The notes under the pieces are model-generated. The model worked only from the letters and a program-made list of their open reading frames with translations, made no database searches and was not told where the DNA came from. Positions 1-8,706 of a stretch of 64,000 nt of DNA are shown here, piece after piece. Within the stretch, counting starts at the first letter, position 1; each line of letters starts with the position of its first letter. Made by a program: the position numbers and the translations under genes. The stretch covers positions 3,348,001 to 3,412,000 of the forward strand of contig NZ_CP034450.1 in NCBI RefSeq assembly GCF_003952505.1, written 5' to 3'. This stretch comes from Mesorhizobium sp. M4B.F.Ca.ET.058.02.1.1 (GTDB taxonomy: Bacteria > Pseudomonadota > Alphaproteobacteria > Rhizobiales > Rhizobiaceae).

Positions 1-290
1 AAATCGCCGAGCTGGGCGTCGGGGTTGCGCTCGCGGGCCGAGGAAATGGCGATCTGGGTAGCGTAATCCTCGACCTTCTCAACCACTTCCATCAGCCGCT
101 GCAGCTTCATCTCGCCGGTGTTGGCGTTGATGTCGGCGCGGATGTTGGTCTCCTGGCCGTAGCGCGAGCGCGCCGCTTTCTGGATCGCATCGGCCATGGC
201 GGCGATGACGATCGACTTGTCGATCGACTTTTCACGCGCGACCGCATCGGCGATCTGCAGCAGTTCCAGTCTGTTGGCGCTTACAACCAT
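1..290 (-). CDS. nusA: Transcription termination/antitermination factor NusA (N-terminal part)
   Basis: The first 96 codons are visible; the rest lies beyond the window edge. The start ATG is at 290-288 and the protein begins MVVSANRLELLQIADAVA, the typical start of the NusA N-terminal RNA-polymerase-binding domain. NusA modulates pausing, intrinsic termination and antitermination in the cytoplasm. It lies 48 nt downstream of rimP on the same strand, the conserved rimP-nusA order, so it is probably read from the promoter upstream of rimP. The S1 and KH RNA-binding domains would be outside the window. Identity rests on N-terminal similarity plus synteny and is secure. Confidence 0.95.
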   Translation of the reverse strand, partial: MVVSANRLELLQIADAVAREKSIDKSIVIAAMADAIQKAARSRYGQETNIRADINANTGEMKLQRLMEVVEKVEDYATQIAISSARERNPDAQLGD

Positions 291-338
291 TGTCTTTCTC
301 CCGAGCCTGTTGCCGGACCTTTCGCCGGGCGGCTCAAA

Positions 339-971
339 TCAATTGTCCTGTTCGGTTTCGTTTTCCGTATCCACGGCTGCGTCTTCCGCTTCGCCGCGAC
401 GCTTCCTGGCTTCCTTGCGCGCCCTGTTGTCCTTCGACAGAGCGTCGCGGATGAGATCATCGGTCAGCACCAGCCGAACATCGGCGATCGCATCGTAAGG
501 CACGCGCACCGTCGGCTCCTCGCCATAGGCCGCCTTGTCGCGGGCGATCAGCACGCCATCGGCGTCGCTCTCGGCGATCTTGCCCTTGAAGCGCTTGCGG
601 TCGCCGACGAGGACCGATGTCTCCATCTTGACCAGATGGCCGGTCCAGGTGGCGAAATCCGACTTGCGCACCAGCGGCCGGTCGATGCCGGGCGAAGAGA
701 CCTCGAGATGATACGCCTTTTCGATCGGATCTTCGACATCGAGCGCCGGAGAAACGGCGCGGCTGACCTCTTCGCAATCCTCGACGGTCATGGTGCCGTC
801 CTCGCGTTCGGCCATGATCTGCAGCGTCAGCCCGTTCTGGCCCGACAAATGCACCCGCACCAGGCGGAAGCCTATGCCGCGCAGCACCGGCTGCACAATC
901 AGCGCGATGCGGGCATCGATGCCGCTTTCGCGGATGATACGGTCGTCGGCGTCGATTGCCGCTGCGCTCAT
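339..971 (-). CDS. rimP: Ribosome maturation factor RimP
   Basis: 210 aa. RimP assists 30S subunit maturation. The family pattern is visible: an N-terminal alpha/beta domain with [19 protein letters not shown], followed by the hallmark [16 protein letters not shown] and [12 protein letters not shown], then an Sm-like C-terminal domain. The last ~30 residues are a charged Arg/Lys then Asp/Glu tail that makes it longer than the ~150 aa E. coli protein, as in other rhizobia. The frame is open further upstream to 1235, but ATG 971 is preceded by an AGGGA ribosome-binding site, begins the conserved region, and lies after the leader terminator. It is followed by nusA. Confidence 0.93.
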   Translation of the reverse strand: MSAAAIDADDRIIRESGIDARIALIVQPVLRGIGFRLVRVHLSGQNGLTLQIMAEREDGTMTVEDCEEVSRAVSPALDVEDPIEKAYHLEVSSPGIDRPLVRKSDFATWTGHLVKMETSVLVGDRKRFKGKIAESDADGVLIARDKAAYGEEPTVRVPYDAIADVRLVLTDDLIRDALSKDNRARKEARKRRGEAEDAAVDTENETEQDN

Positions 972-1010
972 CAGGTCCCTGTCGCTCTTTCTTCGTGACT
1001 GACCGGCAGG

Positions 1011-1046
1011 TAATAAAAAAGAGCGGGACCGGGTGGACCCACTCTT
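1011..1046 (-). terminator. Intrinsic terminator in the rimP leader (candidate attenuator)
   Basis: Read on the minus strand, 1046 to 1019 forms a 28-nt hairpin: AAGAG pairs with CTCTT, then GGG with CCC and a further CC/GG pair, with two internal mismatches. It is followed directly by a U-rich run at 1018-1011. It sits about 20 nt downstream of the predicted transcription start and 40 nt upstream of the rimP start codon. It therefore lies inside the 5' leader of rimP-nusA, unless the promoter at 1074-1102 belongs to a separate short RNA. Position and U-tract make it a good attenuator candidate. Confidence 0.65.
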
Positions 1047-1073
1047 CGTCATACCGACCAAGAATTTGACGCT

Positions 1074-1102
1074 GATATAGACGATCCCGGCCGGCGTTTC
1101 AA
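1074..1102 (-). promoter_or_regulatory. Sigma70-type promoter for the rimP-nusA operon
   Basis: On the minus strand, TTGAAA (1102-1097) and TATATC (1079-1074) are separated by exactly 17 nt. This is a close match to the housekeeping consensus. The predicted start is near 1067, giving a leader of about 95 nt to the rimP ATG with the terminator hairpin inside it. Confidence 0.55.
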
Positions 1103-1301
1103 GTCTACCGTGAGGACCGTGGCAAACGCGGCGGTCTTGCTGCGGACCACCAGCAAATGGAGGCCGGCCCAGGCAGCCTTGCGCCCGGCGCATGGCGTCC
1201 ATGCGGTAACGCCTCTGTGATCGCTGGCGCGCCACGCCTATCTATGTTGCATCGCACAACAAGAGAAATTGCGCGCGGTGGCGCGCGAAAGGTTGAAAAT
1301 C

Positions 1302-1466
1302 ATGGGTAGCCGCAAGCTGTTTTCCGCCATCGGCGACATCTTCACCACATTCGGCAGCGCCGTTGCCGCGTCGCGCGCCGTCGAGGCCGGCCGCAGGCCT
1401 CGCACCAACGATCTGCGCAAACTTGGAATGGACCCGGCCGCCTTCGACAGGATGGGTCGCTTCTGA
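1302..1466 (+). CDS. Small conserved protein, DUF1127-like in character (54 aa)
   Basis: 54 aa, starting MGSRKLFSAIGDIF and ending DPAAFDRMGRF. The start ATG at 1302 has AAAGG a few bases upstream. Composition resembles coding sequence: an amphipathic N-terminal helix, an Ala-rich middle, then a basic RPRTNDLRKLGMDPAAF segment. That last segment recalls the Arg-rich 'RELRxLG' end of DUF1127-type small proteins common in rhizobia, but I cannot assign the family from sequence alone. It lies alone on the plus strand between rimP and trmB. Function unknown; no signal peptide or membrane helix is evident. Confidence 0.6.
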   Translation: MGSRKLFSAIGDIFTTFGSAVAASRAVEAGRRPRTNDLRKLGMDPAAFDRMGRF

Positions 1467-1524
1467 AAGATCGGGCGCTTCTGATGCAACTGCCCCTGGC
1501 GCGGTTAGCCGTATCGCGCCGGGC

Positions 1525-2226
1525 CTATGTTCTGACGAAAGTCAGATAGGCGGGCTGCCGGCCCTCACGCAGGGCCTTGGCCTCATAGCGCGTGCCTGGC
1601 CAGGCATCGTAAGGCCGATGCCAGTCGGCCGCGTCCCGCGCCTGCCATGTGAAGGCGCCGTGCGCCCGGCAGTGCAACAGTGTCCAATTCACATAAGTGT
1701 CGATGTCGGAGGCAAAACGGAATCTTCCGCTCGGCTTCAGCACCCGGGCGAAACGGTCGAGATTGACCGGACCGACAAAGCGCCGCTTCCAGTGCTTCTT
1801 CTTCGGCCAGGGATCAGGATACAGCAGGTCGATGCCGTCCAGCGAAGCTGGCGGCAGCCAGTCGAGCAGCCGTGTGGCGTCGTCGTCATAGACCCTGAGA
1901 TTGGCCAGCGGCTTTTCCCTGACCGCCATCATCAGCTTGGCCATGCCGTTGACGAACGGCTCGACGCCGATAAAGCCGGTTTGCGGGGCCGCCGTCGCGC
2001 GATGCAGCAGGTGCTCGCCACCGCCGAAACCGATTTCAAGCTGAATAGCGGAAACATCGGCGGCAAACAGCTGGCGCAACTCGGCTGGCGGCTCGGCCGC
2101 CAGATCAAGCCGATAGGTCTGAAAACCGCTTTCCAGCGCCGCGGCCTGCTGCGGACGGATGGTCTTGCCGCGCCGGCGGCCGAAGAAAGCTTCGGTCGCG
2201 CGGCTCGGCCTGTCTTTTGTATCCAT
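1525..2226 (-). CDS. trmB: tRNA (guanine-N7)-methyltransferase TrmB
   Basis: 233 aa. It uses S-adenosylmethionine to methylate N7 of G46 in tRNA variable loops. The SAM-binding motif I is [13 protein letters not shown] (about residues 63-75). The family signature [14 protein letters not shown] lies at about 136-149, followed by [18 protein letters not shown] and the C-terminal [11 protein letters not shown]. It follows metK with 20 nt between the metK stop and the trmB start, and is very likely cotranscribed with it. This pairs a SAM-using enzyme with the SAM synthetase. Start ATG at 2226. Confidence 0.95.
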   Translation of the reverse strand: MDTKDRPSRATEAFFGRRRGKTIRPQQAAALESGFQTYRLDLAAEPPAELRQLFAADVSAIQLEIGFGGGEHLLHRATAAPQTGFIGVEPFVNGMAKLMMAVREKPLANLRVYDDDATRLLDWLPPASLDGIDLLYPDPWPKKKHWKRRFVGPVNLDRFARVLKPSGRFRFASDIDTYVNWTLLHCRAHGAFTWQARDAADWHRPYDAWPGTRYEAKALREGRQPAYLTFVRT

Positions 2227-2246
2227 GGACAGGTTTGCAGTCGCCG

Positions 2247-3512
2247 TCAGGCGGCGACCGCATCCTTCAGCGCCTTGGCGAGATCGGTCTTCTCCCAGGA
2301 GAAGGAACCGTCGCGGCCGGCCTTGCGGCCGAAATGGCCATAGGACGAGGTTTTCGCGTAGATTGGCCGGTTGAGGTCGAGGTGGCGGCGGATGCCGGAG
2401 GGCGACAGGTCCATGACCGAGCGCAGCGCGTCCTCCAGCCTTGCCTCGTCGACCTTGCCGGTGCCGTGCAGGTCGACATAGACCGACAGCGGCTGGGCGA
2501 CGCCGATGGCGTACGACAGCTGGATGGTGCAGCGGTCGGCGAGCTTGGCGGCGACCACGTTCTTGGCGAGGTAGCGCGCCGCATAGGCTGCCGAGCGGTC
2601 GACCTTGGTGGTGTCCTTGCCGGAGAAGGCGCCGCCGCCATGCGGCGCCGCGCCACCATAGGTGTCGACGATGATCTTGCGCCCGGTAAGGCCGGCGTCA
2701 CCATCCGGACCGCCGATGACGAACTTGCCGGTCGGATTGATGTACCAGTTGCAGTCCTCGGCGATCTTGAGATCGCCCAGCGCCTCGCGGATATAGGGCT
2801 CGACGACCTTGCGGACTTTCTTGGAATCCCAGGTCGCATCGAGATGCTGGGTCGACAGCACGATCTGCGTCGCTTCCGCGGCCTTGCCGTCGACATAGCG
2901 CACGGTGACCTGGCTCTTGGCGTCCGGCCCGAGCTTGCCGGCCTCGCCGTCACCATCATGGCGCGCGGCGGCCAGGAGCTCGAGAATCTTGTGGCTGTAG
3001 TAGATCGGCGCCGGCATCAGGTCCGGAGTCTCGCGGCAGGCGTAGCCGAACATGATGCCCTGGTCGCCGGCACCTTCCTCGCCCTGGCGGTCGGCGGCGT
3101 TGTCGACGCCCTGGCCGATGTCGGGCGACTGGCCGTGCAGCAGGACATCGATCTTCGCCGTCTTCCAGTGGAAGCCGGCCTGCTCGTAGCCGATCTCGCG
3201 GATCGCCTTGCGGGCTACCGACTTGAACTTTGCCGGATTGACGACCGGATGACCTGCGGCGTCCTTGAGGATGTTGCCGGCCTTGTCTTTCCTCAGCAGC
3301 GTCTCTGGAACCCGGACCTCGCCGGCGATGACGACACGATTGGTCGTGGCCAGGGTCTCGCAGGCGACACGGACCTTCCAGGGATCCATGCCGGTTTTCT
3401 TGGCCTCGCGATAGACCAGATCGACGATCTCGTCGGAGATACGGTCGCAAACTTTGTCGGGATGGCCCTCGGCAACGGATTCCGAGGTGAAGAAGTAGTT
3501 CAGCCGCGTCAC
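2247..3512 (-). CDS. metK: S-adenosylmethionine synthetase MetK
   Basis: 421 aa from the GTG at 3512. It makes S-adenosylmethionine from methionine and ATP. Visible signatures are [18 protein letters not shown] at the N-terminus, the ATP-binding [12 protein letters not shown] and the glycine-rich [19 protein letters not shown] loop. The frame is open 51 nt further upstream, but the GTG has a strong GAGGGG ribosome-binding site and starts exactly where the family starts. At about 420 aa it is longer than E. coli MetK (384), as usual in alphaproteobacteria. trmB follows 20 nt after the stop. A candidate promoter and a small leader hairpin lie just upstream. I do not recognise a known SAM riboswitch. 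Confidence 0.96.
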   Translation of the reverse strand: MTRLNYFFTSESVAEGHPDKVCDRISDEIVDLVYREAKKTGMDPWKVRVACETLATTNRVVIAGEVRVPETLLRKDKAGNILKDAAGHPVVNPAKFKSVARKAIREIGYEQAGFHWKTAKIDVLLHGQSPDIGQGVDNAADRQGEEGAGDQGIMFGYACRETPDLMPAPIYYSHKILELLAAARHDGDGEAGKLGPDAKSQVTVRYVDGKAAEATQIVLSTQHLDATWDSKKVRKVVEPYIREALGDLKIAEDCNWYINPTGKFVIGGPDGDAGLTGRKIIVDTYGGAAPHGGGAFSGKDTTKVDRSAAYAARYLAKNVVAAKLADRCTIQLSYAIGVAQPLSVYVDLHGTGKVDEARLEDALRSVMDLSPSGIRRHLDLNRPIYAKTSSYGHFGRKAGRDGSFSWEKTDLAKALKDAVAA

Positions 3513-3563
3513 GGGTGTCCCCTCTTGAAAAAAATCGACAGGTTGCCGATTTTGGCGCGCCAC

Positions 3564-3593
3564 GTGTTAGCGGTGCCGGGCGCCGCTCGTCAA
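3564..3593 (-). promoter_or_regulatory. Candidate metK promoter
   Basis: Minus-strand TTGACG (3593-3588), 18-nt spacer, TAACAC (3569-3564). This predicts a start near 3557 and a ~45-nt leader. Within that leader AAAATCG and CGATTTT (3553-3547 and 3537-3531) can pair around a 9-nt loop, followed by Ts, a weak terminator-like structure just before the GAGGGG ribosome-binding site. Confidence 0.4.
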
Positions 3594-3633
3594 GCGCCGC
3601 CGCGGTTCTGGCATGAATGTGAGCACAGTTTGT

Positions 3634-3672
3634 CTTGTGCCACCACCGACGGGGCGCCGTCGGTGGCACAAG
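3634..3672 (-). terminator. Strong hairpin after praR, before metK
   Basis: CTTGTGCCAC...CGACGG (3634-3652) pairs with CCGTCGGTGGCACAAG (3657-3672): 16 base pairs with a 3-nt bulge and a 4-nt loop. It starts 9 nt after the praR stop, so it probably terminates or protects the praR transcript and separates it from metK. No U-tract follows in the minus direction (ACAAAC), so it is not a textbook intrinsic terminator. Confidence 0.5.
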
Positions 3673-3680
3673 CCCCTGGA

Positions 3681-4100
3681 TCAGTCGGCGTCGTCGGTAG
3701 AAAGCGATTTCACCAGATCGATGATCCTGCGACGCACCTTGACGTCGGCAATCTTGACGAAGGCGCGGTTGAGTTGAAGCCCTTCCGGACTGCCGCAGAA
3801 TTCGACGGCGAAAGCCATCGACGCGTCTTCGGCAAATCCTCGGTTGCCCACGGCCTCCTGACCCGGGGCATCCTCGAAAAAGAAGGCTACGGGCACGCTG
3901 AGGATGGACGCTATGGCCTGCAAGCGGCTGGCGCCGACCCGGTTGGTGCCTTTCTCGTACTTCTGGATCTGTTGAAACGTGATGCCGAGATTCTCACCCA
4001 GCTTCTCCTGGCTCATTCCAAGCATATTTCGCCGAAGCCTGATGCGACTTCCGACATGGATGTCGATCGGATTCGGCTTTTTCTTGTTTTCTTCTGTCAT
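3681..4100 (-). CDS. praR: PraR/PhrR-type HTH (XRE/Cro) transcriptional regulator
   Basis: 139 aa with an XRE helix-turn-helix at about residues 15-70 (IRLRRNMLGMSQEKLGENLG, then ITFQQIQKYEKGTNRVGASR). A C-terminal half ends in RRRIIDLVKSLS. The sequence and its place between lnt and metK match the rhizobial PraR/PhrR regulators. From memory of the literature, these affect biofilm, quorum sensing and acid response in Rhizobium, Azorhizobium and Sinorhizobium; the specific role here is inferred. ATG 4100 has an AGGAGA site. It has its own promoter inside the lnt 3' end and a strong hairpin after its stop, so it is probably monocistronic. Confidence 0.85.
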   Translation of the reverse strand: MTEENKKKPNPIDIHVGSRIRLRRNMLGMSQEKLGENLGITFQQIQKYEKGTNRVGASRLQAIASILSVPVAFFFEDAPGQEAVGNRGFAEDASMAFAVEFCGSPEGLQLNRAFVKIADVKVRRRIIDLVKSLSTDDAD

Positions 4101-4214
4101 TTTCTCCTCGCCGAATTTTTCCGGCTTTTTCTATTTTTTCTTGCCCAAACGAAGCCGGAGCCAACTGCCCCAACAGAACCTCCAACCGACTTCGAGAAAT
4201 TTCAGGCGCTTACA

Positions 4215-4243
4215 GTATGAGTTTCTAATGTGTCGGCTGTCAA
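4215..4243 (-). promoter_or_regulatory. Promoter of praR overlapping the lnt stop codon
   Basis: On the minus strand TTGACA (4243-4238) and TCATAC (4220-4215) are 17 nt apart. The -35 hexamer overlaps the last codons of lnt. It gives praR a leader of about 105 nt, allowing praR expression independent of lnt. Confidence 0.55.
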
Positions 4244-5832
4244 TTCACCCGTAGCCGCTGCCTTACATTCCATGCGAGGGCTCCCAGCGCGAACAGGAAC
4301 ATGATCAGCAATCCGTTAATGCGCCGCCGATCGGCAGAAATGAGGGCGCGCCCAGAGATCGGTACGCGTGCGTCGATGGCACCGCGCGTGTTGACTGCGA
4401 GCGCGTCGACAATGCGGCCGCGCGAGTCGACAATGGCGGAAATGCCATTGTTAGCCGCGCGCAACAAAGGCAATCCATTCTCCACCGCGCGAATCTGGGC
4501 CTGCCTGAAGTGCTGGTATGGTCCCGGCGTGTCGCCGAACCACGCATCGTTCGTGACGTTCACAATAAGCTGAGATGACGCTGCGTCAACCGTCACAAGG
4601 TCGGGGAAAATGACTTCATAGCAAATGAAGGGGAGCGCCCGCACGCCGTCCGGCAGCGCGATCGGATGGCGCACGTTGCCGGGCGCGAAATTCATCGGGC
4701 CGGCGACCAGTTGTTCGACCCCGAAGCGGTCGAACAGGTCGGCGAAAGGCAGATATTCGCCGAAGGGCACCAGATGGATCTTGTCGACGGCGTCGGTGAT
4801 CTCGCCCTTGTCGTTGATCGCCACCACGGAATTGTAATAGCGGCTGCCGGCGCCCGCCGCCGAGCCGCCCTCTTCGCGGACGACGCCGGCGATCAGCATC
4901 TGGCCCTCGCCGAGCATGTCGCCCAGCGCGGTCAGCGCGTCCGGACGCTCGGTGAAGAGGAACGGCACCGAGGTCTCCGGCCACAGGATCAGCTGCGGCT
5001 TGGCATGGCCGGATTCTGGCGCCTTTCCCGACAGGCCGAGCAAGGTGGCGAAGATGCGGTCGCGAACCGAAGCGTCCCATTTTTCGCTGAGGTCGACATC
5101 CGGCTGCACGATTCGGACATCGACCGAACGGGTCGCCGGCTCGACCCGGGCGGCGAGCCTGGCATAGCCGAAGCCGACATGGGCGGCGACAAGCAGTATG
5201 AGCAGCGCGAAACCCAGGCGAAGCTGGCGGCGCGCCGCGACGAGAGCGGGCAGCGAAAAGACGAAGACGGCGAGCGTGTTCATGCCGATCATGCCGGTCA
5301 CCGAGACGCTCTGCATCAGCAACGGCACCGGCATCGCCGCATAGCCGATGGCATTCCACGGAAAGCCGGTGAACAGGAAGTCGCGCAGCCATTCCGTCAG
5401 GCCGAAGCCGAAGGCGAGCGCGGCGATGCGGCCGATGTCGTTGCTCCAGAGCAGCCGCGCCACGACCGTGGCGAAACCGTAGAAGAATGCGAGCGCGAAG
5501 GGGATGCCGACCACCGCGAAGGGCAAGGCCCAGGCGAAGCTGTCGGCTTCGACCAGCAACGCCTGGCCGATCCACCACAGGCCGGCGAGGAAATAGCCGA
5601 AACCGAACCACCAACCGATGGCGAAGGCTGGTTTCAGCCGCCCCAGCCAGCCATCGGAGGCTTCGCCGGTCGCGCCATCGATCAGCCAGACCAGCAGCGG
5701 AAACGAGATGAAGCAGACGGCGAAGAAATCGTAGGGCGCCTGGGCGAGGACCGCCAGCGCTCCGGCGAGAAACGCCACCAGCGCCCGCCGCCACCCCCAC
5801 AGCAGAATTATCCGGCCGGCCAGGCGCTGCAT
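4240..5832 (-). CDS. lnt: Apolipoprotein N-acyltransferase Lnt
   Basis: 530 aa inner-membrane enzyme that adds the third acyl chain to the N-terminal cysteine of lipoproteins, their last maturation step. The N-terminal half has about six hydrophobic helices (to ~residue 225). A nitrilase-like periplasmic domain follows, then a C-terminal helix ([15 protein letters not shown]). The catalytic triad is visible: Glu286 ([10 protein letters not shown]), Lys351 ([13 protein letters not shown]) and Cys404 ([12 protein letters not shown]). The order miaB-ybeZ-ybeY-ybeX-lnt equals that of E. coli. A 137-nt gap separates it from ybeX, so a separate promoter is possible. Start ATG 5832. Confidence 0.96.
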   Translation of the reverse strand: MQRLAGRIILLWGWRRALVAFLAGALAVLAQAPYDFFAVCFISFPLLVWLIDGATGEASDGWLGRLKPAFAIGWWFGFGYFLAGLWWIGQALLVEADSFAWALPFAVVGIPFALAFFYGFATVVARLLWSNDIGRIAALAFGFGLTEWLRDFLFTGFPWNAIGYAAMPVPLLMQSVSVTGMIGMNTLAVFVFSLPALVAARRQLRLGFALLILLVAAHVGFGYARLAARVEPATRSVDVRIVQPDVDLSEKWDASVRDRIFATLLGLSGKAPESGHAKPQLILWPETSVPFLFTERPDALTALGDMLGEGQMLIAGVVREEGGSAAGAGSRYYNSVVAINDKGEITDAVDKIHLVPFGEYLPFADLFDRFGVEQLVAGPMNFAPGNVRHPIALPDGVRALPFICYEVIFPDLVTVDAASSQLIVNVTNDAWFGDTPGPYQHFRQAQIRAVENGLPLLRAANNGISAIVDSRGRIVDALAVNTRGAIDARVPISGRALISADRRRINGLLIMFLFALGALAWNVRQRLRVN

Positions 5833-5969
5833 ACAGGCTTCCGAGTCGCGCGAATCACGGCAAAAGATTTATCAGGCCGCGGTCCGCGCTCCAAACATCG
5901 ATAAGCGCAATCTGATGTTATCTGTGTTACCGGTGCCAGCCCTCGATGCTGAGATCATGGGGGCAGATT

Positions 5970-7043
5970 TCAGGCCTGCTCGGCGCGGGCGGTGCGGCGG
6001 CGGCGCTCGCCCTTCTGGATCTGCACGATGCGCACGCGCTTGACACGGCGCGGATCGGCGTCGAGCACGTGGAATTCGAAGCCGGGGATGGCCTGCACCA
6101 CCTCGCCGCGGGCAGGCACCCGGCCCAGCGTGTTGAAGATCATGCCACCGATGGTGTCGACATATTCGCCATGCTCGCCGGCAGTGAAATCCTCGCCGAT
6201 CATCTTGGCGACCTCGTCGATCTCGGCCTTGCCATCGACGATGAAGTTGCCCTCGCCGGTCTGGGTGATCATCGGCTCGTCGTCGTCATGTTCGTCCTCG
6301 ATGTCGCCGACCACCATCTCGACGATGTCTTCCAGAGAGGCGAGACCGTCGGTGCCGCCATACTCGTCGATCACCAGCGCCATCTGGGTGCGCGTTGTCT
6401 GCATCCTCCCCATCAGGTCGGAAGCGAGCATGGAGGGCGGTACGAACAGCACCGGGCGGATCAGGTTGAGCTCGCCGATGGTGCGGGCGAGATCGACCTG
6501 GGCGAGGTCGAGAAGCGTCGCCGCCGGGGTCTTGCGGCTGGTGCGTCCCTTCTTGACGCGAGCCAGCTTGGTGATGTGGGCCAGCACGTCGCGGATATGG
6601 ACCATGCCGCGCGGGTCGTCGAGCGTCTCCGAATAGACCGGCATACGGGAATGGCCGGACTGTTCGAAAAGGCCGAGAAGATCGCCCAGCGTCGTCGTGA
6701 TCTCGACCGCCTCGATGTCGGCGCGAGGCACCATGACGTCCTCGACGCGCACCTCGCGCAGGCGCAGGATGTTGTTGAGCATGGCGCGCTCGCCGGGCGA
6801 GAAGGCGCCGGCGTCGCTCGCCGTTTCGGCCAGCGCGTCCGCTATCTCCTCGCGCAGGCTGGTTCCGTTACGCTGCCTGAACAGGCCAAGCACGCGATCG
6901 AACAGGGAAGGACCGGCAGGCGATGGCTCGCTGGCGATGCTGCCGGTCGTGGTACTCGGACTCGAGCCCTCTTCCGTCTTTTCGGAAGGCTTGGCCGCAC
7001 TGCCGGCGTCGGGGCGGGCGGCAGTCTCTGGTTTGTCGTTCAT
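5970..7043 (-). CDS. ybeX: CBS-domain protein, YbeX/CorC (hemolysin C) family
   Basis: 357 aa. A low-complexity Pro/Ser/Glu-rich N-terminus (~residues 1-45) is followed by a pair of CBS domains (starting at VRVEDVMVPRADIEAVE, and again near VLFVPPSMLASDLM) and a C-terminal CorC/HlyC domain ending near FEFHVLDADPRRVKRVR. No membrane helices are seen, so this is the soluble form associated with ribosome metabolism and Mg homeostasis rather than a toxin. It sits between ybeY and lnt as in E. coli, 27 nt after the ybeY stop. The database name 'hemolysin' for this family should not be read as function. Confidence 0.9.
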   Translation of the reverse strand: MNDKPETAARPDAGSAAKPSEKTEEGSSPSTTTGSIASEPSPAGPSLFDRVLGLFRQRNGTSLREEIADALAETASDAGAFSPGERAMLNNILRLREVRVEDVMVPRADIEAVEITTTLGDLLGLFEQSGHSRMPVYSETLDDPRGMVHIRDVLAHITKLARVKKGRTSRKTPAATLLDLAQVDLARTIGELNLIRPVLFVPPSMLASDLMGRMQTTRTQMALVIDEYGGTDGLASLEDIVEMVVGDIEDEHDDDEPMITQTGEGNFIVDGKAEIDEVAKMIGEDFTAGEHGEYVDTIGGMIFNTLGRVPARGEVVQAIPGFEFHVLDADPRRVKRVRIVQIQKGERRRRTARAEQA

Positions 7044-7070
7044 CGTCGTCCGGTCAATTGGTCTTTTTAG

Positions 7071-7565
7071 TTACGCGTAGGGATCGGGAATGGCAAGCCT
7101 CGCAAGCGCGGCGCGCTCGATCGCTTCCATCTCCTCGGCCTCGGCGTCGGTCTCGTGATCGTAGCCCAGCAAATGCAGCAGGCCATGGATGACGAGATGG
7201 GTGATATGGTTCGCCACGGGCTTGTCTTCCAGTGCCGCTTCCCGTGCGACTGTCTCGGCGGCGAGCACGATATCGCCCAGCATCGGCGGCAGCGGACCGT
7301 CCTTCGATAGCGGAAAGGCAGGGAAAGACAAGACGTTGGTCGGGTTGTCCTTGCCGCGCCAGCCGGCGTTGAGCTCGCGGATATGAGCGTCGTCGGCAAA
7401 GACGATGCTCAGCTCGGAAGCGCCCTCGATGCCGGTTTCGGCAAAGGCGGCAGCTGCGGCGCGATCGACCAGGCGCGTCAGCGCCATCTCATCGGGCCAG
7501 TCGCCGGCCTCAATCGAAATATCGATGTCGACGGGCAGGCCGCCGGGTTTCCTGTCTTCAGCCAT
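7071..7565 (-). CDS. ybeY: Endoribonuclease YbeY
   Basis: 164 aa, a zinc-dependent RNase involved in 16S rRNA 3'-end maturation and ribosome quality control. The metal site [11 protein letters not shown] is intact at residues 127-137 (His127, His131, His137). The upstream conserved block [12 protein letters not shown] is at about 71-82. It starts 12 nt after the ybeZ stop and is followed closely by ybeX, forming one transcription unit with miaB, ybeZ and probably lnt. In rhizobia the homologue SMc01113 has been linked to sRNA-type regulation (recalled knowledge). Confidence 0.95.
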   Translation of the reverse strand: MAEDRKPGGLPVDIDISIEAGDWPDEMALTRLVDRAAAAAFAETGIEGASELSIVFADDAHIRELNAGWRGKDNPTNVLSFPAFPLSKDGPLPPMLGDIVLAAETVAREAALEDKPVANHITHLVIHGLLHLLGYDHETDAEAEEMEAIERAALARLAIPDPYA

Positions 7566-7577
7566 GCGGCTTTTTCG

Positions 7578-8627
7578 TCAGCTTTCCGCGCCCAGGCCCC
7601 TGGCCAGTTTGCCGTCCCGGTCATAGGCCTTGACGATCTCGGCGACCAGCGGATGCCTGACGACGTCGCCCTCGTTGAAGCGTACCGTCACCATGCCGGT
7701 TACGCCGTCGAGGATGCGGAGCGCCTCCACAAGGCCGGACTTGGTGTTCGGCGGTAGGTCGATCTGGGTCGGATCGCCGGTGACGATCATGCGCGAATTC
7801 TCGCCGAGACGGGTGAGGAACATCTTCATCTGCATCGGCGTGGTGTTCTGCGCTTCGTCGAGGATGACAGCGGCGTGCGCCAAGGTGCGGCCGCGCATGA
7901 AGGCCAGCGGCGCGATCTCGATCACTTCGGCAGCGATCGCCCGCTCGACCTTGTCGGCCGGCATCATGTCGTAAAGCGCGTCGTAGAGCGGCCGCAGATA
8001 TGGATCGACCTTCTCCTTCATGTCGCCGGGCAGGAAGCCCAGCCGCTCGCCGGCTTCGACCGCCGGCCGCGACAGCACGATGCGCTCGACCATGCCGCGT
8101 TCGAGCAGCATGGCGGCATGCGCCACCGCCAGATAAGTCTTGCCGGTGCCGGCCGGGCCGATGCCGAAGACGAGCTCGGAGCGCTCCAGCGCGCGCATAT
8201 AGGCGTCCTGGTTGAGCGAGCGGGCATAGATCGTCTTCTTGCGCGTCGCTATCTGAGCGGCGGACATCTTGCCCTTGCGCTCCAGCGTCGGCAACGTCAG
8301 TTGGTCGTCGGCGGCGATCGCCATGCGCACGGCGCCGTCGACGTCGGACTGACCGATGTCGACGCCCTTCTGGAGAATGCCGTAGAGGTTGTCGAGCGCG
8401 CGGCGCGCCTGCTCGGCGGCAGAGGCCGAGCCCTTGATGGTCAGCTGATTGCCGCGCGAGCGGATGTCAACGCCCAACTTCTGCTCGAGCCTGGCCAAGT
8501 TTTCGTCGAACTGGCCATACAGGGCGCTGGCAAGCTTGTTGTTGTCGAAGGTCAGAACGATGTGCGCCATGTCGGAAGCCCCAGATGCCTGGTTCGGGGG
8601 CAAGTTCTTCAGTTCAGCAGCGCTCAA
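7578..8627 (-). CDS. ybeZ: PhoH-like ATPase (YbeZ)
   Basis: 349 aa cytoplasmic ATPase of the PhoH family, partner of YbeY in rRNA metabolism. An N-terminal KH-like segment (~residues 20-90: DNNKLASALYGQFDENLARL) precedes the P-loop domain. Walker A is GPAGTGKT at 157-164 and Walker B is VILDEAQN near 254. The conserved TGDPTQIDLP follows. An internal ATG (MAHIVLTF, residue 20) could be an alternative start. It lies between miaB (79-nt gap) and ybeY, the E. coli order. No phosphate-regulation element is seen. Confidence 0.93.
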   Translation of the reverse strand: MSAAELKNLPPNQASGASDMAHIVLTFDNNKLASALYGQFDENLARLEQKLGVDIRSRGNQLTIKGSASAAEQARRALDNLYGILQKGVDIGQSDVDGAVRMAIAADDQLTLPTLERKGKMSAAQIATRKKTIYARSLNQDAYMRALERSELVFGIGPAGTGKTYLAVAHAAMLLERGMVERIVLSRPAVEAGERLGFLPGDMKEKVDPYLRPLYDALYDMMPADKVERAIAAEVIEIAPLAFMRGRTLAHAAVILDEAQNTTPMQMKMFLTRLGENSRMIVTGDPTQIDLPPNTKSGLVEALRILDGVTGMVTVRFNEGDVVRHPLVAEIVKAYDRDGKLARGLGAES

Positions 8628-8706
8628 CCGTCTCTCCTCATCTGCCGAGGCTTGTGGCTATGCATGTCGTTGTCCCAAACCCGCGGGCACTTTTGGGCGA
8701 CATGCA

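Larger units (their letters stand above)
972..1301. other. Intergenic region between rimP and a small plus-strand gene
   Basis: This 330-bp stretch has no convincing protein gene. On the minus strand it carries a sigma70-like promoter (1074-1102), a roughly 55-nt leader and an intrinsic terminator (1011-1046), all before the rimP start at 971. From 1103 to about 1270 I see only GC-rich sequence with no further clear signal. The short plus-strand gene starting at 1302 has AAAGG upstream as a ribosome-binding site. Confidence 0.6.

Noticed and set aside
3513..3680. SAM riboswitch upstream of metK
   Set aside because: I could not match the leader to the SAM-II or SAM/SAH consensus by eye; left as a finding to test rather than a feature.
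2217..4220. A 667-codon open frame on the plus strand opposite metK and praR
   Set aside because: It is antisense to well-conserved genes, has no recognisable domain and is a by-product of high GC content.
5970..7043. Hemolysin toxin
   Set aside because: The family name is historical; CBS domains, the absence of export signals and the ybeY-ybeX-lnt context point to a housekeeping protein.
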